In this document: one piece after another, positions 42,612 through 51,353 of the stretch
Numbering within the stretch: the stretch's first letter is position 1
How the letters are laid out: each line of letters begins with the position of its first letter
Source of the DNA: Sphingomonas arvum
Lineage (GTDB): Bacteria > Pseudomonadota > Alphaproteobacteria > Sphingomonadales > Sphingomonadaceae
Assembly (NCBI RefSeq): GCF_026013565.1
Contig: NZ_JAPDOB010000002.1
Span: 620,001-684,000 of the forward strand
Direction: 5' to 3'
Length of the DNA: 64,000 bases
Made by a program: the position numbers and the translations under genes
The notes under the pieces: generated by a model
Told to the model about the DNA's origin: nothing
Databases searched by the model: none
Seen by the model: only the letters and a program-made list of their open reading frames with translations

Positions 42612-44030
42612 ATGGCGACGGCGGCAGCGAGCATCGATCAGTCCGGAAGCAGGGAAGGAAGCTGGTGGCGGGGCCCGGCCGCCGTGTGGGCCGTGGCCTT
42701 GCTGGGCGCCCTTATCCTGCTGATCCACCCGCGTCGCCTGTTTGGCGACGGCGACACTGGTTGGCACCTCGGCGCGGGCAACTGGATCCTGCGGACGGGC
42801 ACCATACCGCACGTCGATCCCTTCTCTTTTACCTTTCGAGGCGCGCCCTGGACCGCGCACGAGTGGCTGGCCGAGATATTGATGAGCGGCGCCTTCCGGC
42901 TTGCGGGCTGGAACGGTCTAACGGTTCTCTTCACGCTAGTCGCAACCTGCACCCTGCTGCTGGTCGGGTGCGAGCTGCTCCGCTGGCTCCCGCCGCGGTG
43001 GGCCGGCGCCGGGCTGTTCGCCGCCGCCTGCACGGCTGTGCCGATGGTCCACGCGCGACCACACATGCTCGGCTGGCTGCTGTTCGCAGGCTGGCTGATC
43101 CTTCTGCTGCACGCCCGCGAGCGGCGGGGTTTGCCGCCTTGGTGGGCACCGTTGCTCATGGCGATCTGGGCCAACCTCCACGCCAGCTATATCCTTGGGC
43201 TGGGCATCGCCGGCCTGTTCACCCTGGAAGCGCTGATCGACCATCGCCGCGAGCCCGCCACAGCGCTGCGCTGGGCGGCCTGGGGCTTGCTCGCGCTCGC
43301 CGCCACGACGCTTACCCCATTGGGGCTGCAGGGCTTTCTTTATCCCTTCCAAGTCAAGGACATGAAGGTCCTAGCAATCATCACCGAATGGCGCCCGACC
43401 CGACTGCCCGACGATGCGCCGTTCCTCTTTTATGCGGCGCTGTTCTGGGCCTTCGTGGCGACCCGCTGGCGCCGTTTCCCGCCGCTCCGCCTGCTGCTGC
43501 TGGCCGGCCTGTTCGGCCTGGCGCTGCTGCACGTCCGGCACCAGCCGTTGTTCGGGCTCACGGCGGCGCTGGTGGCCGCGCCCTTGTTCGGGCAGCCGCA
43601 AGCTAAGCCGCACATGCGCTGGGGCTGGGTAGTGGGCGTGCTGGCGGTGCTCGCGGGCGCCCGATTGCTGGTGCCGTGGCAGATGCCGGACACCGCAGAA
43701 TATCCGCTCACTCTCATCAACCGCCTGCCGCCCGACCTGCGGTCCCGGCCTGTGCTCAACGACTACAGCATGGGTGGTCCACTGATCATGAGCGGGATCG
43801 CGCCAGCGATCGATGGTCGAGCCGACATGTACGGCGACGATTTCAGCTTTGCCCACCTGGCCATGCAGAACGGCGGCATGCCTAAGTTCCGTGCCTTCGT
43901 CCGCCGCTGGGACGTCAGGTGGACCATCCTGACCCGCGACTCGCCACTGGCGGCGAAGCTCAATCGGGAACCCGGCTGGCGCCGTTATGCGGCAACGCGC
44001 GATGCCGTCGTGCACGTGCGCACGCGCTAG
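42612..44030 (+). CDS. Polytopic membrane protein, GT-C glycosyltransferase-like
   Basis: 472 aa with about ten hydrophobic helices. After the first helix come GDGDTGWHLGAGNWILRTG and DPFSFTFRGAPWTAHEWLAE. An acidic D-x-D-type motif in the first outer loop followed by a W-x-x-HEWL turn recalls GT-C fold glycosyltransferases that use polyprenyl-linked sugars. The C-terminal soluble part (RPVLNDYSMGGPLIMSGIAP, DGRADMYGDDF) is as seen in such proteins. The substrate is not known. It sits alone on the plus strand between rpoB and rplL. Confidence 0.75.
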   Translation: MATAAASIDQSGSREGSWWRGPAAVWAVALLGALILLIHPRRLFGDGDTGWHLGAGNWILRTGTIPHVDPFSFTFRGAPWTAHEWLAEILMSGAFRLAGWNGLTVLFTLVATCTLLLVGCELLRWLPPRWAGAGLFAAACTAVPMVHARPHMLGWLLFAGWLILLLHARERRGLPPWWAPLLMAIWANLHASYILGLGIAGLFTLEALIDHRREPATALRWAAWGLLALAATTLTPLGLQGFLYPFQVKDMKVLAIITEWRPTRLPDDAPFLFYAALFWAFVATRWRRFPPLRLLLLAGLFGLALLHVRHQPLFGLTAALVAAPLFGQPQAKPHMRWGWVVGVLAVLAGARLLVPWQMPDTAEYPLTLINRLPPDLRSRPVLNDYSMGGPLIMSGIAPAIDGRADMYGDDFSFAHLAMQNGGMPKFRAFVRRWDVRWTILTRDSPLAAKLNREPGWRRYAATRDAVVHVRTR

Positions 44031-44033
44031 GCA

Positions 44034-44067
44034 AACAAAAAGGGCGGCCCCGGTAGGAGCCGCCCTT
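44034..44067 (-). terminator. Intrinsic terminator of rplJL (hairpin may act both ways)
   Basis: AGGGCGGC (44041-44048) pairs with GCCGCCCT (44059-44066). On the minus strand the hairpin is followed by TTTTTGTTT, a good terminator for rplL, 31 bases past its stop. On the plus strand the T-poor TTCCTTG makes a weaker stop for the membrane-protein gene. It means rpoBC is not simply read through from rplJL. Confidence 0.85.
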
Positions 44068-44097
44068 CCTTGTTCGTCGACTAAGAGTCGAAGAAGC

Positions 44098-44472
44098 TTA
44101 CTTGAGGTCGACGGTGCCGCCGGCATCCTCGATCTGCTTCTTGATCTTCTCGGCCTCGTCCTTGTTGACGCCTTCCTTGATCGGCTTCGGCGCACCCTCG
44201 ACGAGGGCCTTCGCCTCACCCAGGCCCAGGCCGGTGATCGCGCGGACTTCCTTGATGACGTTGATCTTCTTGCCACCGTCGCCGGTGAGGATCACGTCAA
44301 ACTCGGTCTTCTCTTCGGCGGCCGGGGCAGCGGCGCCGGCAGCGGCCGGAGCGGCGGCGACGGCAGCGGCGGCCGAAACGCCCCACTTCTCTTCCAGTGC
44401 CTTGGCGAGGTCAGCGGCCTCGAGGACGGTGAGCGCCGACAGCTGGTCGACGATGTTCTGAATGTCAGCCAT
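44098..44472 (-). CDS. rplL: 50S ribosomal protein L7/L12
   Basis: 124 aa. The N-terminal dimerisation domain ([20 protein letters not shown]), Ala/Pro-rich hinge, and C-terminal factor-binding domain ([35 protein letters not shown]) are all typical. It forms the ribosomal stalk and recruits translation GTPases. It lies 60 bases downstream of rplJ and ends at its own terminator rather than running into rpoB. Confidence 0.98.
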   Translation of the reverse strand: MADIQNIVDQLSALTVLEAADLAKALEEKWGVSAAAAVAAAPAAAGAAAPAAEEKTEFDVILTGDGGKKINVIKEVRAITGLGLGEAKALVEGAPKPIKEGVNKDEAEKIKKQIEDAGGTVDLK

Positions 44473-44532
44473 TTGTTACTCCTGTGCGGGCCAGTCGGCC
44501 CGGCTTGATCGTGCGTTGAGGGTAGTGAGTGC

Positions 44533-45054
44533 TTAAGCCGCTTCGGCGGTGTCCGCCGCGTAAGCGCCGAAGACCCGGGCCAGCATCGCGCCCGGCTCGT
44601 TGATGGTGCGGGCGATCTTGCTCGCGGGTGCCTGAATCAGGCCCACGAGGGTCGCACGCAGCTCGTCGAGCGAGGGGAGCGCCGCAAGCGCCTGGATCCC
44701 ATTCACGTCGAGGACGGTATCGCCCATCGCCCCGCCCAGAACCTCGAACTTGTCGGTGGTCTTGGCGAAATCCACGGCGACCTTGGCGGCCGCAACTGGA
44801 TCAAGCGAGGTGGCGATTGCAGTGGGGCCCTTCAGCAAGTCGCCGATGGGCTGGTACTGCGTTCCGTCCAGCGCGATGAGAGCCAGCCGGTTCTTCGCAA
44901 CCTTGAACTGCGCTCCGGCGTCGCGCATCCGCAGGCGCAGATCGGTGGACTGCGCCACCGACAGGCCGAGATTGCGGGTGATCACCACCACGCTGGTCTC
45001 GGCGAAGACCTGCTTCAGCTCGGCAACCAGATCCGCCTTTTCATTGCGATCCAT
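44533..45054 (-). CDS. rplJ: 50S ribosomal protein L10
   Basis: 173 aa from ATG 45054 ([17 protein letters not shown]), preceded by TTTGGAGTTGGC. Core segments [20 protein letters not shown] and [13 protein letters not shown] bind 23S rRNA, and the C-terminal helix carries the L12 dimers. L10 (with L12) usually represses its own operon by binding the leader mRNA; the leader here is about 240 bases. Confidence 0.97.
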   Translation of the reverse strand: MDRNEKADLVAELKQVFAETSVVVITRNLGLSVAQSTDLRLRMRDAGAQFKVAKNRLALIALDGTQYQPIGDLLKGPTAIATSLDPVAAAKVAVDFAKTTDKFEVLGGAMGDTVLDVNGIQALAALPSLDELRATLVGLIQAPASKIARTINEPGAMLARVFGAYAADTAEAA

Positions 45055-45409
45055 GCCAACTCCAAACGTTTCGCCCGAAGACAAGCCTTCGAGCGAGGTT
45101 CAACCAACTCCGAAGGGGCAAGCCGCTCCGAAGCACTTCAGTCCGTGGGGTTGGGAGGTGTGCGTCTCAACTCAACGCACGACAGGTCCGCGCAAGCGGC
45201 CCTGAAGAAACTCTCTTCCCCGTCTAGGCTGCGGATTAAGGGGCGAGCCCCGGCAGCTGTCTCGGACGGCGTTCCGGCAAGCCGGGACGTGGGCGGGCCT
45301 ATAGCGAAGTTCGTGCGACAATCAACCTCTTGCCCGCGCCGGTCCGCGCAGCGCTCGCTTGGGCTCGTGCGTTTGGGATGGCGGATCAACGCTTTGAGAG
45401 GAGGAGCAG
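45055..45409. promoter_or_regulatory. 355-base divergent region: rplJ leader and promoter
   Basis: No gene is supported. On the minus strand TTGATT (45320-45325) and TATAGG (45298-45303) with a 16-base spacer make the best promoter candidate for rplJL, leaving a leader of about 240 bases. That leader contains several G+C-rich dyads and is the expected place for L10-L12 autoregulation, but I cannot trace the known L10-leader fold by eye. The plus-strand gene at 45410 is served by AGGAGGAGCAG just before its ATG. Confidence 0.45.
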
Positions 45410-46117
45410 ATGGCGGGGTATCGCGGTGATGGATACGGCGTCTACGGCGACCACGGGGACGACGATTTCAGGTTCGGCGACGATCGCGGCCGCGATCGGG
45501 ATATCCGCGGCGAGCGCGACCGGGGACGTCCCGAGGAGCGCGGCTTCTTCGAGCGCGATCGTGATGATGACGGACCTCGGCAGGGTGCGACGCACGGCAA
45601 CGTGATGGGCCGGGCGGAGCAAGCCGTGCGCAGCTATGTCGAGGGCGGCGATCATGGCAGCGGGCGTGGCCACCAGTTGTCGGACGACCCCCGGGCGGTT
45701 CGGGCCGCGGGCGACTGGAACCGGCAGCATGGCCGCGAAGGATATGAGGGCAGCTATGCCCAGCACCCGGACCCGTACCAGAGCTACCGCGAGCGCCACC
45801 TGGCCGAGATGGACCGCGACTATGACGACTGGTGCCGCCAGCGTGAGCAGCAGTTCCACAGTGAGTTCAAAGACTGGCGCTCGCGGCGGCAGATGTCGTC
45901 GGGCCAGGTCGGCCAGGTCCAGTCGCAGATGTCGAGCCAGCAGGGCGACATGCCGGCGCTTGAGCTGAGCGACGCCGCCCACGCCACGGCGCCGGACGTC
46001 CCGGTTACGGCCGAGCAGCCATCGCGAGCAGGTTCCGGAGCATCGCGTCGCCGTGGGTCGTCAGGATCGACTCCGGATGAAACTGCAGGCCAGACTGGCG
46101 GGCAACAGGATCGCTGA
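45410..46117 (+). CDS. SWFGD-like hydrophilic small protein with altered C-terminus
   Basis: 235 aa, ATG 45410 with GAGGAGGAG upstream. The N-terminal part is extremely rich in Asp, Arg and Gly. A more conserved block, DPYQSYRERHLAEMDRDYDD and QQFHSEFKDWRSRR, resembles what I recall of sphingomonad SWFGD-domain proteins. The last ~38 residues (from about 46005) are encoded on the antisense strand of trpG and are Ser/Gly/Arg-rich, unlike the rest. The original end may therefore have been lost when the trp genes came to lie here. Function unknown. Confidence 0.7.
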   Translation: MAGYRGDGYGVYGDHGDDDFRFGDDRGRDRDIRGERDRGRPEERGFFERDRDDDGPRQGATHGNVMGRAEQAVRSYVEGGDHGSGRGHQLSDDPRAVRAAGDWNRQHGREGYEGSYAQHPDPYQSYRERHLAEMDRDYDDWCRQREQQFHSEFKDWRSRRQMSSGQVGQVQSQMSSQQGDMPALELSDAAHATAPDVPVTAEQPSRAGSGASRRRGSSGSTPDETAGQTGGQQDR

Positions 46118-46583
46118 AGGCCATCACCATGCCATCGGCCTCCCCGTGCACGGTGAAGCGCCCGGGGAGGTCACGGGTGCACAGCGAATGGTAGCGGGCG
46201 ATCCGCAGCGGACTTGGGAGGCCGACGAAGGGACCGGCACTGTCGTGCTCCAGCAGCGTCGCCTTGCCGTGCACCGGGTCGGGTGAGCGGGTGACCGTGC
46301 CGCCCGCTTCCTCCACGATCGCCTGGTGACCGAGGCAGATCCCGATTACGGGTACAACTCCTTTGGCCTGGCCAATAAGGTCGAGGCAGCATCCGGCGTC
46401 CTGCGGCGCGCCAGGCCCAGGCGACAGCATGATGGCGGCACCGGTTCGCTCCGCCTCGGCAATGGCCTCCTCGGCTGCAACCGTGTTGCGCAGCACACGT
46501 ACTTTGCTGCCGAGGCGCTGCAGGCTCTCCACCAGGTTGAATGTGAAGCTGTCGAGATTGTCGATCAGCAGGACCGGCGTCAT
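46005..46583 (-). CDS. trpG: Anthranilate synthase component II (glutamine amidotransferase)
   Basis: 192 aa from ATG 46583, overlapping the trpE stop (ATGA). Starts [20 protein letters not shown]. The class I amidotransferase triad is present: Cys in GICLGHQAI, and His/Glu in LQFHPESILT. It supplies ammonia from glutamine to TrpE. It is the last gene of the trpL-aroF-trpE-trpG operon; trpD and trpC do not follow. Its last 113 bases overlap the convergent SWFGD-like gene. It could also serve 4-aminobenzoate synthesis, but the coupling to trpE argues for anthranilate. Confidence 0.93.
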   Translation of the reverse strand: MTPVLLIDNLDSFTFNLVESLQRLGSKVRVLRNTVAAEEAIAEAERTGAAIMLSPGPGAPQDAGCCLDLIGQAKGVVPVIGICLGHQAIVEEAGGTVTRSPDPVHGKATLLEHDSAGPFVGLPSPLRIARYHSLCTRDLPGRFTVHGEADGMVMAFSDPVARQSGLQFHPESILTTHGDAMLRNLLAMAARP

Positions 46584-48088
46584 GCCGCCACCCGCGTGTC
46601 GGCCGGCGCGGCGAGCACGCCAAGCAGCGCGGAGGCCTTGGCCCGGGTCTCGGCCGCTTCGGCCAGGGGATCGCTGTCGTGGACCACGCCTGCGCCTGCC
46701 CGGACGAAGGCCGTCCCGTCGATCACCAGCGCCGAGCGGATCACCACCGCCGTGTCCATCAGCCCGGCGCCGTTCACCCATCCGACCGCACCGCCGTAAG
46801 GGCCGCGGCGGGTGCCCTCCAGCTCTCGCAGCAGCTGCATGGCGCGGATCTTGGGCGCCCCGGTCAGGGTGCCGACGTTAAGGCAGGCAGCGAGCGCGTC
46901 GAAGGCGTCGAGCCCGATACGCAGCTTGCCCGTCACCGACGAGACCAGGTGCATAACCCGCGAGAAACGTTCCACCGTGAGCAGCTTCGCCACCCGCCGC
47001 GTGCCTGGCAGCGACACGCGCGCAACATCGTTTCGGGCAAGGTCGACCAGCATCATGTGCTCGGCCAGCTCCTTGCCGTCGAGCCGCATCTCGGCCTCCA
47101 GCCGGTCGTCCTCGTCGGGAGTGGCGCCGCGTGGTCGAGTGCCGGCGATCGGCTTCACCTCGACCGTCAGTCCACCTTCCGGACCGCGGAACAGCCGGAC
47201 CGAGGTCTCTGGGCTGGCACCGAGCAGCGTAAAGCCGACGCCCGCCAGGTAGAAGCGGTAGCTCGAAGGCTCGATGGTGCGGAGACTGCGGTAGGCGCGC
47301 AAAGGGCTGGGGCAGGGTGCGGAGAAGGTTCGGGACGGCACGATCTGGTAAACCTGGCCCGCAGCGATCGCTTCCTTGGCCCGGCGAACCACCGCGGCAA
47401 AGGCCTGATCGTCCAGGTCGGCCGTGGGAGCCGAAGACGATCCTGCTCTTCCGTCTGCAGACGGCTGGCGATCAAGCGCGGCAGCGGCGCCCAACAGCTG
47501 CTCGAGGCGTCGCGCGGCGTCATTGAGCTGGCGCTCATCATGGCCGAAGGCGGGACAGAGGAGCCGGGCGCCGCCACTCGGTTCGACGACCGCGAGGCTC
47601 TCCGGTACCCAGAACAGATAGTCGGGAAAGTCGAGCGGGTCGCTGTGCGGCGGCGGTAGGTCCTCACTAAAGCCGGCCTGGTCGAAGCTGCTGACACCCA
47701 GGAGCAGGGCGCCGAAGGGATCAGCCTGCGCGCCGGCCGCTGCGAGCAGGTTGCGGAGGGCATGCAGCGGGGCTGGTGCGACCAGCCGCTCTTCCGCGTC
47801 GGCACTCTCCGATGGGATGTAGTCCAGCACCAGCGTATGGCTGACCGCCATCCCGGCCCGCCGCGCCACGTCGGCCAGCAGCGCGGCGCCGTTCGCGGTC
47901 AGCGCTTCCAGCGTCACCCGGCCAGCCCGCGCGCTGGCGCGCACGGCGGCGGCGGCCATCACCAGCGTCCGACCGTCGTTCGCCTCGAACAGGCCAGTGT
48001 CCGGGCGAGCCCCGCCGTCGCTCACCACCTCGTAGAAGGCGAGCGGATCGAGCGGTGTGTCCAGCCGGCGCTGAACCAGCCGGGTCAC
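46580..48088 (-). CDS. trpE: Anthranilate synthase component I
   Basis: 502 aa from GTG 48088, which overlaps the aroF stop (GTGA). The chorismate-binding domain is complete: FQIVPSR-type [54 protein letters not shown] and [20 protein letters not shown]. By eye the whole length, including the feedback-binding N-terminal half ([20 protein letters not shown]), follows the enterobacterial TrpE rather than the form I expect in alphaproteobacteria. It converts chorismate and ammonia to anthranilate. Overlaps on both sides show strict translational coupling. Confidence 0.92.
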   Translation of the reverse strand: MTRLVQRRLDTPLDPLAFYEVVSDGGARPDTGLFEANDGRTLVMAAAAVRASARAGRVTLEALTANGAALLADVARRAGMAVSHTLVLDYIPSESADAEERLVAPAPLHALRNLLAAAGAQADPFGALLLGVSSFDQAGFSEDLPPPHSDPLDFPDYLFWVPESLAVVEPSGGARLLCPAFGHDERQLNDAARRLEQLLGAAAALDRQPSADGRAGSSSAPTADLDDQAFAAVVRRAKEAIAAGQVYQIVPSRTFSAPCPSPLRAYRSLRTIEPSSYRFYLAGVGFTLLGASPETSVRLFRGPEGGLTVEVKPIAGTRPRGATPDEDDRLEAEMRLDGKELAEHMMLVDLARNDVARVSLPGTRRVAKLLTVERFSRVMHLVSSVTGKLRIGLDAFDALAACLNVGTLTGAPKIRAMQLLRELEGTRRGPYGGAVGWVNGAGLMDTAVVIRSALVIDGTAFVRAGAGVVHDSDPLAEAAETRAKASALLGVLAAPADTRVAA

Positions 48089-49098
48089 AGGCTGCGTCCG
48101 ACCGCCGCCGCCAGCGGCTCCAGCCGCCGCATGAGGTCGGCGAACTGGTCGGGGTAAAGCGACTGAGCGCCGTCGGACAGCGCCTTGGCCGGGTCGCGGT
48201 GCACCTCGATCATCAGCCCGTCGGCACCCGCGGCGACGCCGGCCAGCGCCATGGCCGGAACCAGCTCCCGCAGGCCGGTGCCGTGGCTCGGATCGACGAT
48301 GATCGGCAGGTGGGTGCGCCCTTTCACATAAGGCACGGCGTTGAGGTCGAGCGTATTGCGGGTGGCGGTCTCGAACGTGCGGATGCCGCGTTCGCACAGG
48401 ACCACCTGGTCGTTGCCAGCGCTTAGGAGATATTCCGCGGCCAGCAGCCATTCCTGGATCGTTGCGCTCAGCCCGCGCTTCAGCACCACCGGGCGTCGGG
48501 TCTGGCCGACGGCGCGTAGAAGGGCGAAATTCTGCATGTTGCGGGCGCCGATCTGCAGTGCGTCGGCCTGCTCGGCCACGACGGAGAGGTCGGCGGTGTC
48601 CATCACCTCCGTGACCACCGGCATGCCAAGCTCGTCCGCCACCTCGCGCAGGATAGACAGTCCGGCCGGCCCGTGTCCGGAGAAGCCATAGGGGCTGGTC
48701 CGCGGCTTGTAGGCGCCGGCGCGAAGCAGGGTCGCGCCGGCCTGCTTGGCCGCCAGCGCGCTGTCGTACAGCTGGTCGCGGTCCTCGACTGCACACGGGC
48801 CGGCAATCACCGCCAGTCGTTCGCCGCCGACCGGCACGCCGCCGATGTCGACCACCGTGTCGTGGGGGTGAAGCTCGCGGCTGACCAGCTTGTAGGGTGC
48901 TAGAATGGGCTTGACGCTCTCCACTGCCGGGTCGCCGTCAAGGGCGAGCTCGGCCAGTACCCGTTCGTCGCCGAGCGCGCCTAGCACCACCCGCTCGCTG
49001 CCCGGCATGTGCAACGGCTTGAGGCCGGCGGACGAGATGCGTTCGAGCAGCCGGTCGGCGCTGTCTGCGGGAGCGTCGGGCTTCAGTACAATGATCAT
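48085..49098 (-). CDS. aroF: 3-deoxy-7-phosphoheptulonate (DAHP) synthase, type I-beta
   Basis: 337 aa from ATG 49098. An N-terminal ferredoxin-like regulatory domain ([20 protein letters not shown] to about residue 75) precedes the barrel, as in the Thermotoga-type enzyme. Catalytic and metal residues: [58 protein letters not shown] and IEVHRDP. It condenses PEP and erythrose-4-phosphate, the first step of the shikimate pathway. Its place ahead of trpE, behind a Trp-codon leader, suggests a tryptophan-controlled isozyme. Confidence 0.93.
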   Translation of the reverse strand: MIIVLKPDAPADSADRLLERISSAGLKPLHMPGSERVVLGALGDERVLAELALDGDPAVESVKPILAPYKLVSRELHPHDTVVDIGGVPVGGERLAVIAGPCAVEDRDQLYDSALAAKQAGATLLRAGAYKPRTSPYGFSGHGPAGLSILREVADELGMPVVTEVMDTADLSVVAEQADALQIGARNMQNFALLRAVGQTRRPVVLKRGLSATIQEWLLAAEYLLSAGNDQVVLCERGIRTFETATRNTLDLNAVPYVKGRTHLPIIVDPSHGTGLRELVPAMALAGVAAGADGLMIEVHRDPAKALSDGAQSLYPDQFADLMRRLEPLAAAVGRSL

Positions 49099-49139
49099 GG
49101 GAGAATGGTCCTGCGGTCGGGAGAGGGGAGCGGCAGGCC

Positions 49140-49165
49140 AAAAAAAACCCGCCAGAGCGGCGGGT
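49140..49165 (-). terminator. trp attenuator terminator hairpin
   Basis: On the minus strand CCCGCC and GGCGGG pair around GCTCT (plus-strand 49148-49164; A-T extension at the base), followed by eight T residues (plus A run 49140-49147). It stands 29 bases after the trpL stop and 41 bases before the aroF ATG, so it can only serve as a conditional terminator of the operon leader. Confidence 0.88.
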
Positions 49166-49193
49166 CGGATGCGAACTCGTGAAGGAAACGAGT

Positions 49194-49262
49194 CTAGGCC
49201 GGCACGCCGCAATCGGAATGCCAGCGCCACCAACGGGCGATCAGAGTCGGCTGGTGAGTCAT
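49194..49262 (-). CDS. trpL: trp operon leader peptide
   Basis: 22 codons from ATG 49262 to TAG 49194-49196. The peptide starts [17 protein letters not shown] and ends CGVPA; codons 11, 12 and 14 are Trp. A ribosome stalling at these codons would cover the first pairing segment of the leader and favour antitermination. The candidate -10 box ends only 7 bases before the ATG, so the transcript probably begins at or next to the A of ATG and is translated without a leader. That is how trpL is described in Sinorhizobium meliloti. The three genes it would control make anthranilate. Confidence 0.85.
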   Translation of the reverse strand: MTHQPTLIARWWRWHSDCGVPA

Positions 49263-49269
49263 CTCCGCC

Positions 49270-49297
49270 AGCTTAGGCGTGCCCGTCGGCGCGTCAA
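49270..49297 (-). promoter_or_regulatory. Promoter of the trpL-aroF-trpE-trpG operon
   Basis: Read on the minus strand: CTTGACG gives a -35 box TTGACG (49292-49297), 16 bases, then TAAGCT (49270-49275) as -10. A start 7 bases on falls at the trpL ATG (49262). The -35 is near consensus, the -10 is weaker. Confidence 0.6.
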
Positions 49298-49341
49298 GCG
49301 GGCCGTTGCAACACTGCGCGCTCGAAAGCGTTGTCGGACAA

Positions 49342-49521
49342 ATGGATTTAGCAGCAAAGTATCGGGCCGAGCGCCATCGGCGCGCGGCGGAGGACAGTCT
49401 CAAGCTCGCGATGCGGGCCAGCGGCGAGGGCTCGCTGGCCTTGCTCATCGACACGGCAATCGAAAGCCGGCGGCAGGCAAGGGAAAGCGAGCGTGAAGGC
49501 TCGAACTTGACGCAGCAATGA
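49342..49521 (+). CDS. Small helical protein, unknown function
   Basis: 59 aa from ATG 49342. A single charged helical protein (MDLAAKYRAERHRRAAEDSL, LALLIDTAIESRRQARESER) with no membrane segment. A similar-sized protein is encoded at 58423. It is divergent from the trp operon promoter, 79 bases from trpL. The ribosome site is weak. I do not recognise a family. Confidence 0.5.
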   Translation: MDLAAKYRAERHRRAAEDSLKLAMRASGEGSLALLIDTAIESRRQARESEREGSNLTQQ

Positions 49522-49563
49522 TCGTCAGGGACGGCCGGGCAGGACGGCCGCCCGCGGCGATGC

Positions 49564-49965
49564 TCATTGCGCGGAGCCGGCGCTGACGCTGATCGCGGCC
49601 ACCGCCAAGTTCGCTGTACCTGCCTGAGCATAACGCTCAGCGGTGGCGATCGCCCGCGCCATTTGCGGCCGCGCGCCATCCCAGGCGGTCTCAACGCAGC
49701 GCGTGTAGCTGCGCGACAGTGCGCCTTCACGATGCGGGTAGCACACCTTCGCCACGGCGAAATTGACCCGCCGGTTCAGCGACTTCTTGCCCTGCGCTGA
49801 GGCGAGCTGAAGATCGCCAATGTAGACGGCAGCGCGCGGCACATCGTCCGACACGGCCGCCCGGACCGTCACGTCTCGTGCCTGTGCAGGGCCCGCCGCG
49901 GCCATCACCGCGACACTTGATACGCAAAGCGCGGCTGCGCCCATCAGCAACTTGGTAGCATTCAT
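49564..49965 (-). CDS. UrcA family exported protein
   Basis: 133 aa from ATG 49965 (AAAGGGAGTG upstream). Signal peptide MNATKLLMGAAALCVSSVAV ending near AGPAQA. The mature part has YIGDLQLASAQGKKSLNRRV and two Cys in AKVCYPHREGALSRSYTRCV, which fits the UrcA family of small periplasmic proteins common in sphingomonads and caulobacters. Function unknown; the two cysteines probably form a disulfide. Confidence 0.82.
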   Translation of the reverse strand: MNATKLLMGAAALCVSSVAVMAAAGPAQARDVTVRAAVSDDVPRAAVYIGDLQLASAQGKKSLNRRVNFAVAKVCYPHREGALSRSYTRCVETAWDGARPQMARAIATAERYAQAGTANLAVAAISVSAGSAQ

Positions 49966-50249
49966 GGTAACACTCCCTTTCACGTCCCCCGACAGGAGTG
50001 GGGTGGGCAAGGAATGCACCGGTGACGGCCGGTGGGCACGTCAAGTTCGCCGGACCCGTGGCCGGTGCTCGGCTGAGCGACGAACGGGCATGTCGGCCAT
50101 AACGAAGGTGCGCTTGGCTTCGACCGGCGGCGGCGGGGCTGCTGATGGGCGGTGATGAGTCGACGAACGGCGGCGACGGCGGACCAACGCACAAACGAAC
50201 TCCCCCGCGACCAGGTCGCGGGGGAGCAGGTTGATCAGGCGATGGCGAA

Positions 50250-50786
50250 TCAGAAGCTGGAGGTGCCGCCCCCGCCGGTGCTCATCTCGTTGTGGCGCTG
50301 GCCGCCGCCCATCGGGCTCTGGCCGAACTGCCCCATAGACGGGTCGTTGCCCTGCGCCCCGACCGACTCGCCGGACGTATAGGCGCTGCCGCCTTCGCGA
50401 TCGTTCTGGCTGCCCATCCGCTGCATGCTGTCGTCGTTCATCGAGGACTGGCTGCCGCTCATGGACGAACCGCCGCTGCCGCCCATTGCACTGCCGCCGC
50501 TCGAGCCGAACTGGCTGAAGGCACTGCCGCCGCTTGAGCTCGACGTGCCGCCCTGACCACCCTTCATCAGCTGATCGTGGAGCAGCATCTTCGCTTGGTC
50601 GGCCAACTGCCGCTGCATCTGCATCGCCTGCTCGAAGAACTGGCGGAGCTGCTGCTCGGTGTTCGCATCGCTCAGATAGGTCTGGCAGGTGTCGGCGCCT
50701 TTCAGCGCATGGTAGAGCACGGATACGACGTCATACGTGCTGTCGCGGGTGCCGGTGCTGCTGCTGCTGCTCGAGTTCTGGTCCAT
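50250..50786 (-). CDS. Ser/Gly-rich protein with ferritin-like helical N-terminus
   Basis: 178 aa from ATG 50786 (GAAGGAGGAG upstream). After MDQNSSSSSS, residues ~15-75 form two amphipathic helices (TYDVVSVLYHALKGADTCQT, RQFFEQAMQMQRQLADQAKM) like half of a ferritin-like bundle. The remaining ~100 residues are a low-complexity Ser/Gly/Met/Gln tail. I know of similar sphingomonad proteins without assigned function. No metal-ligand set can be made out. Confidence 0.65.
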   Translation of the reverse strand: MDQNSSSSSSTGTRDSTYDVVSVLYHALKGADTCQTYLSDANTEQQLRQFFEQAMQMQRQLADQAKMLLHDQLMKGGQGGTSSSSGGSAFSQFGSSGGSAMGGSGGSSMSGSQSSMNDDSMQRMGSQNDREGGSAYTSGESVGAQGNDPSMGQFGQSPMGGGQRHNEMSTGGGGTSSF

Positions 50787-50901
50787 GAAAAACTCCTCCT
50801 TCGGATGCCCGCGCCTTGGGGAAGGCCCGGTCGGAAGGTTAACGCGCCAGGGGAAGCGAAGGTGCTCGCCCTGGCGCTGATTTTCACGGTCTGACCGGCA
50901 C

Positions 50902-51300
50902 TTACTGGCCGGTGAGCGGCAGGCTGTCGGTGCGGCCCGAATCGCCGCCGCCAAGTTCGCCTTCGGGCTCTGGAGCGCCGCTGCCGATGTCCATGCCCGC
51001 CCCCGCGCCGATCGCGTCGCCGATGGTGTTGTCCGGGTCGTCGCCGGTGCCTACGCCAGCCGCGTCAGCCAGGCTGCCGTCGGCCGGCCCGAGCGCCGCC
51101 ATCTCCCGGGCGATCGCCGCATCGGCGGTCCCGGCCAGCTCGCCAGGACTGGCAAGCGGATGCTCGTTGCTGAACTGGACGTCGTCCTTGCCGGACGGGT
51201 CGCCCGAGCCGGCGAACGCGTCCTCATTCTCCGCTGCAGCGCCTTGAAGCTGGCGCTCGCCCAAGCCTCCGCCGTGATTGTCGATGTTGCGCTGGTCCAT
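50902..51300 (-). CDS. Acidic disordered protein, unknown function
   Basis: 132 aa from ATG 51300 (AAAGGAGAG upstream). It is rich in Asp, Gly, Ala and Glu with hardly any basic residues after position 20, and few hydrophobics, so it is likely disordered. It begins MDQRNIDNHGGGLGERQLQG. It lies 101 bases upstream of the Ser/Gly-rich gene on the same strand; both start MDQ and may belong to a common stress regulon, which is inference. Confidence 0.6.
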   Translation of the reverse strand: MDQRNIDNHGGGLGERQLQGAAAENEDAFAGSGDPSGKDDVQFSNEHPLASPGELAGTADAAIAREMAALGPADGSLADAAGVGTGDDPDNTIGDAIGAGAGMDIGSGAPEPEGELGGGDSGRTDSLPLTGQ

Positions 51301-51353
51301 GCTGCTCTCCTTTGGGGCCTCAACGCACGAGCGGGCGGCTTGTGGCGTTCCGG

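Larger units (their letters stand above)
49140..49262 (-). ncRNA. trp operon attenuator leader RNA (rnTrpL-like)
   Basis: A terminated transcript from the leader ATG to the T run would be about 123 nt, near the size of the leader RNA described in Sinorhizobium. By hand folding, segment 1, GCTGGCA, includes the third Trp codon. It pairs with TGCCGGC near the end of trpL (7 bp, one wobble). GCGGCG, in the loop of that hairpin, can alternatively pair with CGCCGC in the 5' arm of the terminator (6 bp). That gives a plausible terminator/antiterminator switch; the alternative pairings are inference. Confidence 0.55.
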
